The notes: generated by a model from the sequence alone, not told the origin. 64,000 bases of DNA from Eutypella sp. D-1 (GCA_023313575.1 JAJTTP010000013.1:992001-1056000); one strand, 5' to 3'. Positions 36,766-50,800 are shown, counted from the first letter of the stretch. Translations and numbers: made by a program.

Positions 36766-39700
36766 CGTTATAAGCTTTTATTTAATAATGTTATTACCTT
36801 TAAGCAATATTTAATAAAATGTTTTTTTAAGTTAAAAACTTTAATAAATTATTAAATTATTACTTAAACGAATCGAATAAATCGAGTAAATAACGATTAT
36901 AGCCGTAACCTAAAGGATTATACCTGTTAAATTTAAACCTAAAAAACTTAAACCTTATAATGGCATTACCCCCGTATAACCCTTTTTTATTATAGCCGTA
37001 ACTTATTTATATTAATAACGCCATATATTAACCGAAAAAACCGATAAAATTCTTAATATTACTTTATGTTTTACCGGAAAAATAGCTTAATAATTTAAAT
37101 TTATTTTAAATATTTTCGTAAAAATAAAAAAGAAAAAAGAAATTACAGAAATTAAACGCTTTTTCGAGAAATATAAGAATTTCGTAAAAAAGGTAAAAGT
37201 TAATTACGGAAACCCGGATAAAACCCGAGCCGTTATATAATAACTTTTAAACTTTAAATAAAAAAAAACAGCTTATATTTATATTGCGTAATTTAAATAG
37301 TTTATAATAAAAATTAATTAAAAAAACGATAAATCTTTTATTAATACGTTTTACCAAGGATTTAAAGATGCGGTTAAAAATAAGATTATTTTATACGATA
37401 AATTAAATATTATTAACGAATTTGCCGCTTTAATAATTAAAATCGATAATAAATAATTTAAATAACGTTAAGAAAAAAAAAGATATTATATACTTAAAGG
37501 ATTTAAAAGATATTAAAATAATAAAAATCAGGACTAAAAGCTTACCGACATATTTTATAAAACGGTACCAGGACTTATATCGCTCGATATAATATAAAAA
37601 GATAAATAATAAATTAAATGCTATAATTATAATAAAATAAGATATTTTAAAAAAGAATGTAAAGGATTTAAATAAAATAAAAATTAAAAACTTATACCCG
37701 AAAAAAAGCAACCTTTTGCCGGTAAAAAAACGCTCGGAATAATCCGCCGCGTATATTCGGACAGTAATATTTATTAATAAAGATTATAAAAAACCAAATA
37801 ATTAACTTAAGCCGTAATAAAACGATAATATTAATAATAATAAAATAAATATTTCGATAACGATAAAAAAAAAGCTTTTATAAAAGCTTATTTTATAAAA
37901 AAAAAATAAAGTAATTAATTAATTGGTTTAAAAAACGATAAAATTATAAATTATAAGAAATATATAATATTTATGTTAAACGATCTTAACGACGCCTTAA
38001 AAAATAACGATTAAAAATTTATTTATAATAACTTCGTAATTAAAATAAGTTTATTAATTAAAAAGTCCAAACTTAAATACTGCATTTTTTAAAATACCTT
38101 ATTAATTGCCGAAAATATAAATGTTATTAATATAAAGAACGAAAAATCGGTATCGTTAACCGAATTAAATAAATAGTTAAAAAAAGATTCGATTTTTTAT
38201 AATAAGAAAAAAATAAAACCGATCGACGATAATATAAAGAAATTACATATTACGTTAACCGCGTACCGTATAATTAGGAATAATTAAAAAGGATATCTTA
38301 CCCCGGAGGATATTAAGTATATTATTATAATAAATATACATATTAAATATTAAAAGTTATAAAGATCCGGAATAAGATCGAATAGTAAAAACACGAAATC
38401 CGATGCTAAAAAGATAAGTTATTAAGCGCCGACTTATATATTTATAAGAATTTATTAAAAAAGATAACCTTTAATAAAATTAGTTTTAAATATTTTTATA
38501 AAAATTTAATAATAAAGGAATAACCGTATATATAAAAGGAATCTAACGATAAAAGACTTTATAATAACTTATATAACGCCGTATAAGTTTATAATAAAAA
38601 TTTAAAAAAATAAAGCCGTTTATATTAAAGCTATAAAACGGTATCATAAAGTTTAAAAACGTAATACGATATTTATAAGTTATTTTAAAAATTTAAAAAC
38701 GATACGGATATATTATAATATAAATAAAGGTTAAAAATAATTAATATACCGTTATAATAAATAATGAAACCGACGGTAATTATATAACCTTAAAACTATA
38801 TAATAAGTTATAGTTATTATGGAAAAAAAAATAATACTTTTATAATATAACGGGAGCTAAAAGTTATATTTTTAAATACGACGAAAAAAAAATATTACGG
38901 GGGACCGATTAATTTAACGTATATATCGAAAAATAAAAATAAAACGTTATTTTCGACATTATGCTTTTAAAAGGATACGATATAATCTTTAAATAATTAT
39001 AGCTATATTAATATAATTTATCGATTAATTAAAAAACTGGCTAAATAATATTTTTTTATTTTTTAAAAACCGACGATAATTTAGAAAAAAAATTTTAATA
39101 TTTAACGGATAATAAATACGGATATAAAAATACGATAAAAACTTTATTAAAAAGAATATAACAAATTAAAAAAAAAGGATATAAAAAAAGGATTAAGTAA
39201 ATTATTACGTTTATCCGATAACGATTCCGCTTTTTTAATAATATCCTGGAAAAAGAAAATATAATAATATTATAAATACGTAACGTATTATTATAATATT
39301 ATTAATACGATAAAATGTTTCGCGAAAAATTTAAAAAAAAATTATTAAACCGTAATAAATAAAATTACGAAATTATTTTTATAGAAAAAAAAACGCCACG
39401 ATTTTATAAAATTTATAACTTTAACAAAATCGAACTTAAAAAATTATAAAAGTATTTCGAAAATAAATTAATAAAAAAATATATTTAACGATTAAAATTA
39501 TTAGCAAGATATTTTATTATGTTTATGCTTAAAAAAACGGCAAATTACGATTAATAATCGATTATTAATAATTAAACGAGATTATTATTAAAAACCGAAT
39601 ACCGTTACTATTTATTATTAAAATAAAAAACCGCCTATACGAAGTTAAATAATTTATTACCTTAAACTTTAAAAACGGATATTATTATATTAAAATTAAA

Positions 39701-42700
39701 CCCGGAAATAAATAAAAAATAGCTTTTAAAATAAAATACGGCTTATTTAAGTATTTAATTATGCTTTTCGGATTAATTAACGTATTAACATCGTTTTAAC
39801 GCATAATTAACCATATATTACGAAAATATTTTAATATTTTTATTATCTGTTATTTTAACGATATCCTTATTTATTTAAAATCAGAAAAATAATATAAAAA
39901 GTATGTATATAAGGTATTATAAATATTATAAAATGCTAATTTATTAATAAAACCCGAAAAAAATATATTTTATATACAGGAAATGGAATTTTTTAAATAT
40001 ATTATTACCCCCGAACATATTAAAATGGACTTTAAGAAAATCGTAATTATTAAAGATTAAAAAATGCTTATTAGTATAAAAGAAGTACAGGCTTTTCTCG
40101 GTTTAATAAATTATTATCAAAAATTTATATAACGATTTAAATATATTATAACACTTTTTACGGAATTAATAAAAAAAATAAACGGTTTATATAAATTAAT
40201 AAAGTAAACGAATTTTTTAAAAAATTAAAAAACGTTATTATTAATAAACTAGTACTTATTATATACGATTTTAAAAAACTTATTAAGTTAAAAACCGACG
40301 TTTCGGATTACGCCTTTAAAGCATAAATTAAATAACAAAATAAAAAAAGAAAATTATACCTTATCGCATTTTATTTTTATAAACTTATTAAAACCGAACT
40401 TAATTATTTAATTTATAATAAAGAATTTTTTATTATTGTTAACGTATTTAAGGAATTTAAACATTATTTTATAAAAAATATGCATTAAATTAAAGTTTAT
40501 ACCGACCATAATGTGACGGCTGGTTTATTCCTAACTATTAATCCAATCGAGGGATTTATGTTAATAAAAGTGCTGGGGGTTCTGAGTAATAAATAGTCAC
40601 GTCTGGTGATAGTAAAGAGAAGGGTGTTTTAAATAACCAAGTTATATTATAAGCTGGTAAGTTTAAAAATTATTTAAAAAAAAGGTAATAAGCGTAGCTA
40701 TATATTATTTATATCTTTTGTTCCTGACATTGGAATGTATGGTTGCTGTTAGATCGTTAGGATCGTATCCGAGTATAGCGATCTAACGTCGTTAGGATCA
40801 TTACCGATCCAACCGATCCTTCCTGTGTGGCGCATGTGGCTTACTCTAGTGTGGCTATCTCTTTCTCCAGAACTTGGGTCAGGGATCTTTTCTTGCTGTG
40901 TTAGCCCCACTAGGCCCAATGGCCCGACCGGTCATAACATATAAGAATATTATATATTTTTCTACTATTTAAACCTTTAACGGAAAATAATTACGATACG
41001 TTAAATATTTTACGAAATTCGATTATATTATTATTTATAAAAAAAGATAAAAGAATAAATAAGCAGATATTATTAATAAGCAGCCTGTTATAAAAGAAAA
41101 ATACATATTAATTAAATATATAATATTTCGATAAATGCTAAAAGAATACCTGGAATAACGATAAATTATTGCTATTAAAATTATTTAAGATAATTTATAT
41201 AAATAAATCGAATAATATAATAATAAATTATTAACAGAAAAATAAATAAAAAAGCTATAAATACCACGAAAATTGTAAGAATAATTAATATAAAAGATTT
41301 ATAAATATCCTTTATATAAATACCTAAAAGATTATAAAATCTTTAAACGATTATAACGGATTTATATATTCGATAAAATAAAATTAATAATATAATAAAT
41401 ACGACGACGATATAACATATGCGGAAAAACTAAAATAAAACGATATAAACCTTACGGAAAATTATAACCATTATTAATTAATAAACGATTATAAGAATTT
41501 ATTATATTTAATTTTATTACTAAGTTACCGATATTAAGGAATTTAATAACATGTAACGGTTATAATAGCATATTTATAATCGTTAACCGATTTATAAAGT
41601 TTTTTTATTTATTTTATATAACGAAAACACTGACGTAAAATAAATAGCATATATCTTTTTACGACATATTATAATAATATATAACTTTTTATTCGAAATT
41701 ATCTCTGATAAAAAAATAATATTTGTATTAAAATTTTAATAAAATCTTATAATAAAATTAAAATTAAACCCTAAGTTTATAACGGTTTTTAAACCTTAAA
41801 TAAACGGATAAATAAAACGAATTAATTAAATATTAAAAACTTATTTTCGATAATATATTAATTATAAGTAAAATAATTAAATAAAATGGTTATTTATCGT
41901 ATAATTAGCTTATAACATAATTTATCACGAAAGTATACGGATAATACCTATTAACGCCAATTTCGGATTTACCCCGGACGTTTATTAAAATGTTTATAAA
42001 AAAAACCAGATAATATTAAAACTATGTTAATATCGGAATAACTTAAATAATTGCATAAAAAAATAAAGGTAAAACTTGAACTTATACGTTAACGAATAAG
42101 TAAATATTATAATTAAAAAAGGTTAAAAGGATTAACTTTTTCAGAAAGAAATATAATTTATTTAACTATAAAAAATATTATAATAAAACGACTTAATAAA
42201 AACCTCGATTATAAATATATCGGACCGTATTTAATTATTAAAAAAATATCAGAAAATAATTACGGATTAAATTTATTATTAAAAATTAAGATTTATTTAA
42301 TTCTTTATATTTTTTTACTCGAAAACGTAATAAATGTAAACGTTAATAAAAATAATATCTTAGTTAAAATTACCCGATATATTTATTTTAAATTAATTAA
42401 ACTCCGAAATAACCTTAAGATTTACCGACGTTTTAATAAACCTTATAAAATGTGCGTTTTCCGCTTAACGTTCCTTTTTTTTTAACCTTTTTAACTTTTT
42501 TAAAAATTAAAAACTACGATAAACCATCTTTTTCTTACGATATCGAAAAAACTTCTGTAATTTTTAAAAACGTTAAAGATACGTAATAACTTTATTTATC
42601 TCTTTTTAAAAACGAAAAAGTCGCTTTTTAATTAATATTTTTTTACGTTTTAAACGATTTTATTTATAAACGATGTTTTAAAAAGAATTAATTAAAATCT

Positions 42701-43004
42701 TTAAGCTATCGTATTACCGTTTATATAAAATATAAGTTTAATAATAAGTAAAACCTTCGGACATTACTTATTATTTTTTATAATAAAAATAAAAAAAATA
42801 AAGCATAATTTCGAAACTAAAAGATAAAATATAAAAAGTAAAAGCTTTATAACCGTTCCGTTAATTAAAATAATAACAAGACTTAAAAACACGATTAATT
42901 ATAATAAAAAGATAAAAACATAAGGACGGAAGAAATTTATAAAGAATAAATAAAAGCACGGAAATCAGGTTTTAAGGATAAAAACCTTAAAAAAGGAAAA
43001 ATCG
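36766..43004 (+). pseudogene. Ty3/Gypsy gag-pol, RIP-decayed, complete layout
   Basis: The decayed polyprotein can still be followed on the plus strand. Zinc knuckle at 37619-37660: first and last Cys intact (TGC, TGT), second Cys and His both TAT, exactly the changes RIP makes. Reverse transcriptase at about 39530-39900: a NGKLRLIIDY-like segment, then IKNRIPLL, YGLFKYLIMLFGL, and YFNDILIYL at 39851-39877, where the family has YxDD (the first Asp is mutated). RNase H near 40240-40510, ending VYTDH and resuming KNIIYF after the inserted LTR. Integrase near 41440-41640 with FISFDFITKLPI. A GPYLIIKKIS segment near 42220 matches the end of chromovirus integrases. Order (gag, RT, RNase H, IN) is Ty3/Gypsy. 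I could not confirm a chromodomain. Confidence 0.88.
40512..40939 (-). mobile_element. Solo LTR nested in Gypsy RNase H, type 1 U3, reverse
   Basis: 428 bp, TGTGACGGCTGGTTTATTCC to CCGACCGGTCATAACA. It interrupts the RNase H motif VYTDH/KNIIYF of the host element. The flanks are CATAA (40507-40511) and TATAA (40940-40944): a 5-bp duplication in which one copy has taken a CpA-to-TpA change. Its U3 is the best preserved LTR sequence in the block (for example CCAGAACTTGGGTCAGGGAT), so it was probably inserted late. Confidence 0.93.
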
Positions 43005-43417
43005 TGTTATGGCCTGATTAGGCTAAATAAGGGTTAATAATCCTATTCGTTAACGGTATTACCGGAAAAATAAAAACGTAAGCTAACCATATTTAATAAG
43101 CTATAAAAAAAGCTATATATAAATCCGTTATAATCCATGGATTTAAAGGTATTAATTAGATCCGTTACGATTTAAAACTTTAATATAACCATATATTTTA
43201 ATGTTAAAAATAAAAGATATAAATAATATATAATTACGTTTATTACTTTTTTTTTAAATAATCTTTAAGCTTACCAGCTTATAATATAACTTAATTATTT
43301 AAAACACTTTTTTTTTATTATTACTAAATGTGATTACTTATTGCTTAAAACCTTAATACTCTTATTAATATAAACCCCTCGACTGGACTAATAGTTAGGA
43401 ATAGACCAGCCGTCACA
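43005..43417 (+). mobile_element. 3' LTR of complete Gypsy element, type 2 U3
   Basis: 413 bp, TGTTATGGCCTGATTAGGCT to GACCAGCCGTCACA. It matches the 5' LTR at 36353-36765 in length and type. It is preceded by a purine-rich run ending AAAAAAGGAAAAATCG, a likely polypurine tract. The complete element spans 36353-43417 (7065 bp, about 6632 bp without the nested LTR and its duplication). Confidence 0.88.
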
Positions 43418-46195
43418 TAAAATGTTACGGCATTAATTAAACGTTAAAATAATTAAAAGGATTTTGTTATTACGTACGGAGAAAAAGGAAAAAAAAAGAA
43501 GCGCGTAGTAAAATTATAACTTTAAATATATACCCGTATTATTATACAGGGCAAGATAGGTGGCGGCACGTTATTTATACGCCTTTATATCGTAATATAA
43601 AATATATTTAATATAAAATAAACGTTAAATAATCGGCTTAATATAAAGGTTCGGGTTTTTGATTAAAAATAAAAGGTTTTAATAAAAACTTTTGAAAAAC
43701 AGTATTATTTCAGTTATTTTTAAAGAATTATTTAAATTATTAAATATTAAAAGAAAGACTTATTATATATATATATATATATATTAATTTAATTTAAACT
43801 TAATAAATATAATTAATTATTAAAACTTATAAATATTAATTATATTAATTATATTTTTATTTTGATTTTTAATAATTAAGTTTATAATGTTATTTTATTA
43901 ATACAAGCCTTTAAAAAGGGCCGTTACTTAGCCAGATAAATAAAGTAAATAAGGTGAATAAATAAAGCCCGTAAGGCCCACCTTTTTAGGCCTACTTATT
44001 TTTAAATCTTTCGGATTTAAAAATAAATAGGATTTTTTTTAATTTATTATCTTTTTTACTACTACTTTATAAACCTTTATAATAACGCTTTTATTTATTT
44101 ATTATAATTTATAAATTTTATGATATTTTTAAACTTGACGTTTTTTATATAATTAATAATATTTATTTAAAAATGTTTTTAAAATTATTTTATACCGTTA
44201 TAAAAATTAACTTTAATAAGTATTTAATTTATCGGCATTACTTTATAAAAAATATCCCCAGTTAACCTTTTGAAAAAGAAAATAATAATTAAACAATTTT
44301 ATATAGTTTTTATTTTAATTAAAAATATATAACGTATATCAATATTAAGGTTTACGTTATTATTAAAATTATTAAATATATATATAAATATATTTATAAA
44401 AATATTAATTATATAAAGGTTTAAATTCGGTTTAAATATAAATTAATTAAAGGAAATTAATAAAGAAACCCGTAATGAAATTATTAAATAGTTATAAAAA
44501 CGTTATATTAAATTATATAAATTTATATACGGTTTATTAAAGTTTTTTATTTATAATATTTAACCGTTAATATAATTCTTTATTATTTATTTATTTAAAA
44601 AATAAAGTTATTTATAATTTTAATAAAAATATTTAAACTTTATCGAATATATTTAATAAATATATAATATTAACGGTATAATTTAAATATAACCGTATGT
44701 ATATTAATAATTACAATATATTTTATTAAAGCCTTTTTATTTGTTATTGGTAATATACGGGTAAAGAATAAATTAAAGATTAATAAAACGTTACGGGAAA
44801 AATCGGTCGTATATATTTTATATATTTAAAAACCGGGGAAGAATTTTATTTAAAGTTATTTTTTATATTTATTCCGGAAATAACCGGGTACCGTAATTTA
44901 CGGCATTTTATTAACGTTTAATATTTAATATTTTAAAAGATTTATAAAGTTTATAATTTATTAAATAATAATAATTATTAAAATTTATTTTTTTACCGAA
45001 ACCCGCGTTTTTAAAAACGGTTAATAATTATAAGTAAATTTTATATATAAATTACGTAATAATAATATTTAAAACTTAATATAATTAAATATAAACCGTA
45101 ATTTAAAAATATATTTTATAATAATTTACTGGTATAAATCGCTTATTTTTATAACCGTTTAAATTTATTATAAAATATATTTTTAAATTACGGTTTATAT
45201 TTAATTAAATAAGTTTTAAATAGAATTATAAATTAAAAAAATATTAAAGTACCGAATTGTATTATTAAATAAAGCATAATTATAAATAATTATTTAATAT
45301 AAAAAGATTAATTTATAATTATAATATAAAATAATAATTATAAAGACATATTATTAAAAGAATAAATAAAATTTAATTTATAACGTTTTAAAAAATTATA
45401 AAGAATATTAAAAATAAATTTTTATTTACATATTTTTATTTTTAAAAATTTACTAAAACCAGTAAAACCTTTTTATATTTAATATTTTATTACTATTATT
45501 AATTATAAAATAAAATCGTTTTATATATTACTTTTTTAAATATTATTATTACCCGAAGGTAAAATCGTTTATTTACATTTTTTAATCTTTATTAAAATCG
45601 ATTTAAATTCAATTTATGTTATTTTTTATAAATTATAAATTACCGAGTTGTTTCAGAAAGTTTTATTTATTATTTAAAATAAAATAATTATATAATATAA
45701 ATATGTTTTTAAAGCCGTATATAAAACGTTATACGATATTAAAAAAAGTAACATTTTATTTAAACTTTTTTTAATTTAAAATATATAAATTTAATATAAA
45801 TATTATTAAATAGTTTTAAAAATTTAATTATGATTTTAAATTATAAAATATTTAATAACGATAAAAAATTATTTAATTACATATATTTTGTTTCGATTTT
45901 AATAATTATTATTAATAACTTTTCGAAATGTATATTAAAATTTATATTATCAATTTATAATAAATTAAAAAAAAAGTATTTATTTATAAATAAATATATT
46001 TAATCGGGTTAAAACGGGTTTAATTAATTTCCTTTTAAATATTTATATATTTTATAATTTTCGGGAATACTTTCTATTAAGTTATATTTAAAAATCGGTA
46101 TTCTTATTATATTATTTCATAATTTTAATCCCGAATTAAATATATATAATAAAATACGATTAATAATATTTAAATTTTATCGGTTTAATATACAA
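43418..46195. repeat. AT-rich sequence, no identified element
   Basis: RIP-like sequence with a somewhat better preserved patch near 43890-44031 that ends in an 18-bp hairpin (43991-44031), and a long inverted repeat at about 45075-45222 (both in findings). A TA run lies at about 43766-43787. I recognise no protein motif. Confidence 0.5.
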
Positions 46196-47887
46196 TGTTA
46201 CGGTATAAGCTATGGCTTATTTTTATAATAAGGGATATGGCTTAATAAAATTAATAAGATTTTATAATAAAAAGGCGGTAAACTTTAATAATAGCCTTAT
46301 ATTTATAATGCCGTTTATACCTTAAATAATAAATAACCTTATTATTTTAATTTATTATTTTTAACTTATAACTTAACCTTTAATAAAACCCATAAGCCTG
46401 TATAGTTACGCCGTTATATAATAATAAATTCCCTCGATAAATAAGTTAAGATTTATATTATTTATTATTATACGATTTTTATTAAAGGCATTTTATTCGA
46501 TTTTAGCTAGCGCTACCCTTATTAACTTTTCTTTTTTTAACTTTATGCCACCTTTTTTTTTAGCTTTAAGCTACTTATTTTATTTATTAAAGATACTCTT
46601 TTTTTAACTAGTGTTATCCTTTTTATTTAATAGCACCTATTTATTTAACTTTATGTTATTAAACCCGTTAATTAATAATATTTATTTATCTGCTTAATAA
46701 CACTTATAATAACCTTTATCTTTACATAAAAGGTTTAAACGGCTTTTTAAGCCGTACGTAATAAATTAATTACTTAATTTATTACCGCGTTATAAAATTG
46801 TATTTTTATTATTTTTAAACCTTATTTTATTTAACGTTATAAAGTTTAAAAGCTTTATTTATTATAATATTTAATTTATCGAAATAAAGGATAAGTTATA
46901 TATTAATAATATAATAATTAATAATAATTATACCCGTACGTATTATATTTATAATCGTTTTAATATTAAAATAAATTAATTTACCCGTTATAATAAATAA
47001 AAAAACGGTTTTAAAACGGTTTTCGAAATTATCGACCGTATTTATAATAATTTATTCCGTTAATTTTTTACTTATTAAAAATACTTTTTATACCGTGCCC
47101 GTAATAATAAAATATATATAATAACCGATATTTAACGTATTTATAAATTTCGTTAAACTTTATCCGATAAATTAAACATTAAATTAAATAATTATAAATT
47201 TATCCCGTTTACATATAATTGTTTCGTATATCGTTTTTATAAATAATCGTATTTATTACGCCTTAATTAATATTAAAATTATTAATTAAATAATAAAATA
47301 AATATTAATATTAACGCTTTTATTTTAAAGTTAAATTTAATTAAATTATTTAAAAACAATTTTTACGATAATAATAACGATAATAACCGCGGTTTTAACG
47401 TTAATACCGTATAAACTTTATCGTTAATAAAAAAACGTTAACTTTAAACGTAAAAACGTTTTTATACCCGTTATAATAAATATTATACTTTAACTTTTTA
47501 TTATTACGTTCCGTATAAATTTAAACGCGTTACTGTTAAGAATTATTTTTTAAATAATTTTTAAATAACTTTTAATTAATTTTTAATTAATTTAAAAATA
47601 ATCCGGGAATTAATAAAGTTATTATAACGGCTTAAAACGAGTCCTTTTTTAATTAAAAGGGTAATATTACGGTATAACCTATAGCTTATTTTTATAATAA
47701 ATAATATAATTTAATAAAATTAATAAGATTTTATAATAAAAAAGCAGTAAGCCTTAGTATTAGCTTTATATTTACGATACTGCTTATACCTTAAATAGTA
47801 AATAACCTTATTACTTTAATTTATTATTTTTAAGCTATAATTTAGCCTTTAATAAGACCTGAAAGCCCGTATAGCCACGCCGTTATA
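46196..47887 (+). mobile_element. Candidate short LTR element with 223-bp terminal repeats
   Basis: Two direct repeats of exactly 223 bp (46196-46418 and 47665-47887) share most positions, starting TGTTACGGTATAAGC or TATTACGGTATAACC and ending GCCGTTATA. They enclose 1246 bp. The flanks TACAA and TAAAA agree at four of five bases. A purine run AAAAGGG lies just before the right repeat. The inside is AT-rich, with no readable reverse transcriptase or integrase, and would be too short for them. Best reading: a small non-autonomous LTR retrotransposon, RIP-mutated. A direct duplication of another repeat is possible. Confidence 0.6.
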
Positions 47888-50800
47888 TAAAAACGATTAT
47901 TTTTTAAAAAAGTTTTTAATAATTATAACTAAATTATCCCCCGAATTAAATTAATTTAAAAGAATAATAAATATTAATTTCCGGTTACGGTTTATTTTAC
48001 TATAATTATAAATAAGTTATAAAATTAATCTTTTAATATTATCAGGGTTAATTTATATAATTCGGTTTGTTTATAATTAATTTTATATAATAATATTATA
48101 AATTCGGAATATTAAAAATTTAAAAGTTTTAAAATAAAAGTAATTAAATAATTAATTACGTTACCGAAAAAGGTTAAGAATTTATAATTAACTTTTTATT
48201 ATTATTTAAAACACTTACCGAAATTAATAAATAATAATAAAAACAAATTCGGTTTAATCGGTACCGAATAATAACGAAAATAACCGATTATTTCTTAATA
48301 AACCCTTTTTTAAATTTAAATTTAAAAACTTAATATAACCCTTTTTATTTTAAATTTTTAGTTTTATTATTTAAGGGTTTTCGATTATAAATTTATTTTT
48401 AAATATTTATAACCGTAATATTTAAAACTTATTATTATAAATGGTTTTGATTTTTTATAATTTTTCGATTATAAATGTATTTTAAATAAAATATTCGGAT
48501 ATTAATTTTTAAATATTTATTACTGTAACGTTTAAAAATTATTATTATAAAAAGCTTTAATTATCGATATGTTTATATAATTAATAAGTTCTTTTTTAAA
48601 AAAAAAACAAAACTTATCCCGGCTTTTTTATATTAATATATAAAATAATACCGTAAATCTTTATATACGGTTAAAAGTTAATAATTTAAATATGTATTAT
48701 TTATTATTTATATTTTTTAATATATAATTTTATAAATTTTATTTAAAATAAAATTATATTTATTTTTAAAATTAAATAAATATAAATCCGGTTAATTATT
48801 TCCGAATAACAGGTTTTATAAATTACCGGTTAGAAATAATAATTTTAATAATTTATTAATAATTCTTTTTTAACGTTTTATTAAAGTTCTTTTTTATCGG
48901 TATTATTAATAATAAATCGGTAAATATCGGTTTAATTTAATTTAAAAATATTATTTATTAAACCGGAAAATATAATTAAAACCGTTATTATTATAATAAT
49001 AAATAAAATAAAAGTTTAAAAAATAACCGGGTAAAAGTAAAGTAAGGGATGTTATAATAATAATAAAACGGAATAACCGCCCGTTTTTATATAAAAGCTT
49101 TACGCCGTGGTTTACCATTATTAAAGTATTTTTTAATATATATATAAAATATTATAAAAATATTAAATATAACCATTTATACCGAATTTTGCTTATTTCT
49201 TTTTATTACATAACTAATTTATTAATATAATTTAATTACGCCCCACTTAATTATTTAACATAACGTTTTTTAACCATTATATACTAAGTTATAATTAAGT
49301 AACTCTTTTTAATATTAGTTTTTATACGCCGTTTTTAAGTTAATAAAGTTAAAACTTATTAAATAATTTTATTATTCCCGATATATAAAAGTGGCTACAT
49401 AATAAACAGCTTACTAGTTGTAATAAGAACCCAAAAGGCTGGAGACAAATTATTAAAAATACACCTGAACCATTTATCTGTGCATTACCAGCCCTATCCC
49501 TAGCACCATTTACACCATTATTTATCGAAAACTAATATTCTTAATCGGGGGATAACTCCGATTAAAAAGATTTACTTAATATAATAAGGTTTAAATTAAT
49601 AATACGGTCCGTTCTTTTAACTTACCCCCGGTATAATTTATTACCGGAAAAGTTTATTAAAGGCGTAAAATAGTTTAACTTTAAAAAATATTACGCCGTT
49701 TATAAGTTTTATAAAAACGGGTATTTTTATTATTATATGCTTAAGAATTAAACGTTAAAACGTAATATTTAAAACTTTTACCATTTCGATTTTAAAAGGT
49801 ATTATTTTAATATTTAACGTATTTATAACTTTTTTAAAACGTAGAAATATTTTTATAAAGTAAAAAATAAATCCATATATATAAACGGAGATATGGCGGA
49901 ATTAAAACGTATCGTTTAAAAACATAAAACGGATTTTTAAATTAAAGCTATTACGTTTAAAATATATAAAAACTTTATAACCGGTTTCCGGTTAATAGTA
50001 TTAAAGGATTTTATATTATATTATACTTTTATTAATGTTTATATAAAAGATATTTATAAATTACCCGAGCTTATATATAAATATTTTAACGTTAAAAGTA
50101 TATAAAATATATTAAAAGTATATATAAAATAAGTAAAAGCTAATTTAAATAATAAAAAACGTAAATATTAATTTTAATATTAACCTTTTATTTATAAACT
50201 TATTACGTGCCGGACCTTTTAATAAATTAAAAAAGTTTTCCCGGTTTATTAATAAATATATAAACGTATTTATTTAATAATAAATAATATTAACCGGTTT
50301 AAAGGTTTTAATTTTAATATTAACCTTTTATTTATTAAAACTTATTACGCGTTTCGTTTATTTAATATAATAATTAATATGGATAAAATATAAATCGTTT
50401 TAAAATATTTTATATTTACGGCGGTACCTGCCGCTTTAAAACTTTTTACATACGTAATTTAAATAATTATTTTTATATATCGGGATATTAAAACGTTAAA
50501 CTGTTAAACGGGTTTAAAAAATACTATATTATCGATAATATTTTTTTATAAATAAAGATATGTTTAAATATTATAAACATTTATTTAAATATTTATATAG
50601 CTTTATAATAATAAATAAATATTTAAAAAAAAGTATATATCCCGAAATAAGGCATATTTGATATTTATGTTTTTAATTATAACCCTTGGTATTACCCCGA
50701 GGTTAATATAAAATGGTTAAATAAAAATTATTAAACTTATGATTAACCTTTTACACTTAGAAAACTTTAAAAATAAGGATAAATAATAAAGAATAAAAAG

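Noticed and set aside
37430..37711. 93-codon minus-strand frame in the AT-rich block
   Set aside because: It is the antisense of the decayed gag and zinc-knuckle region.
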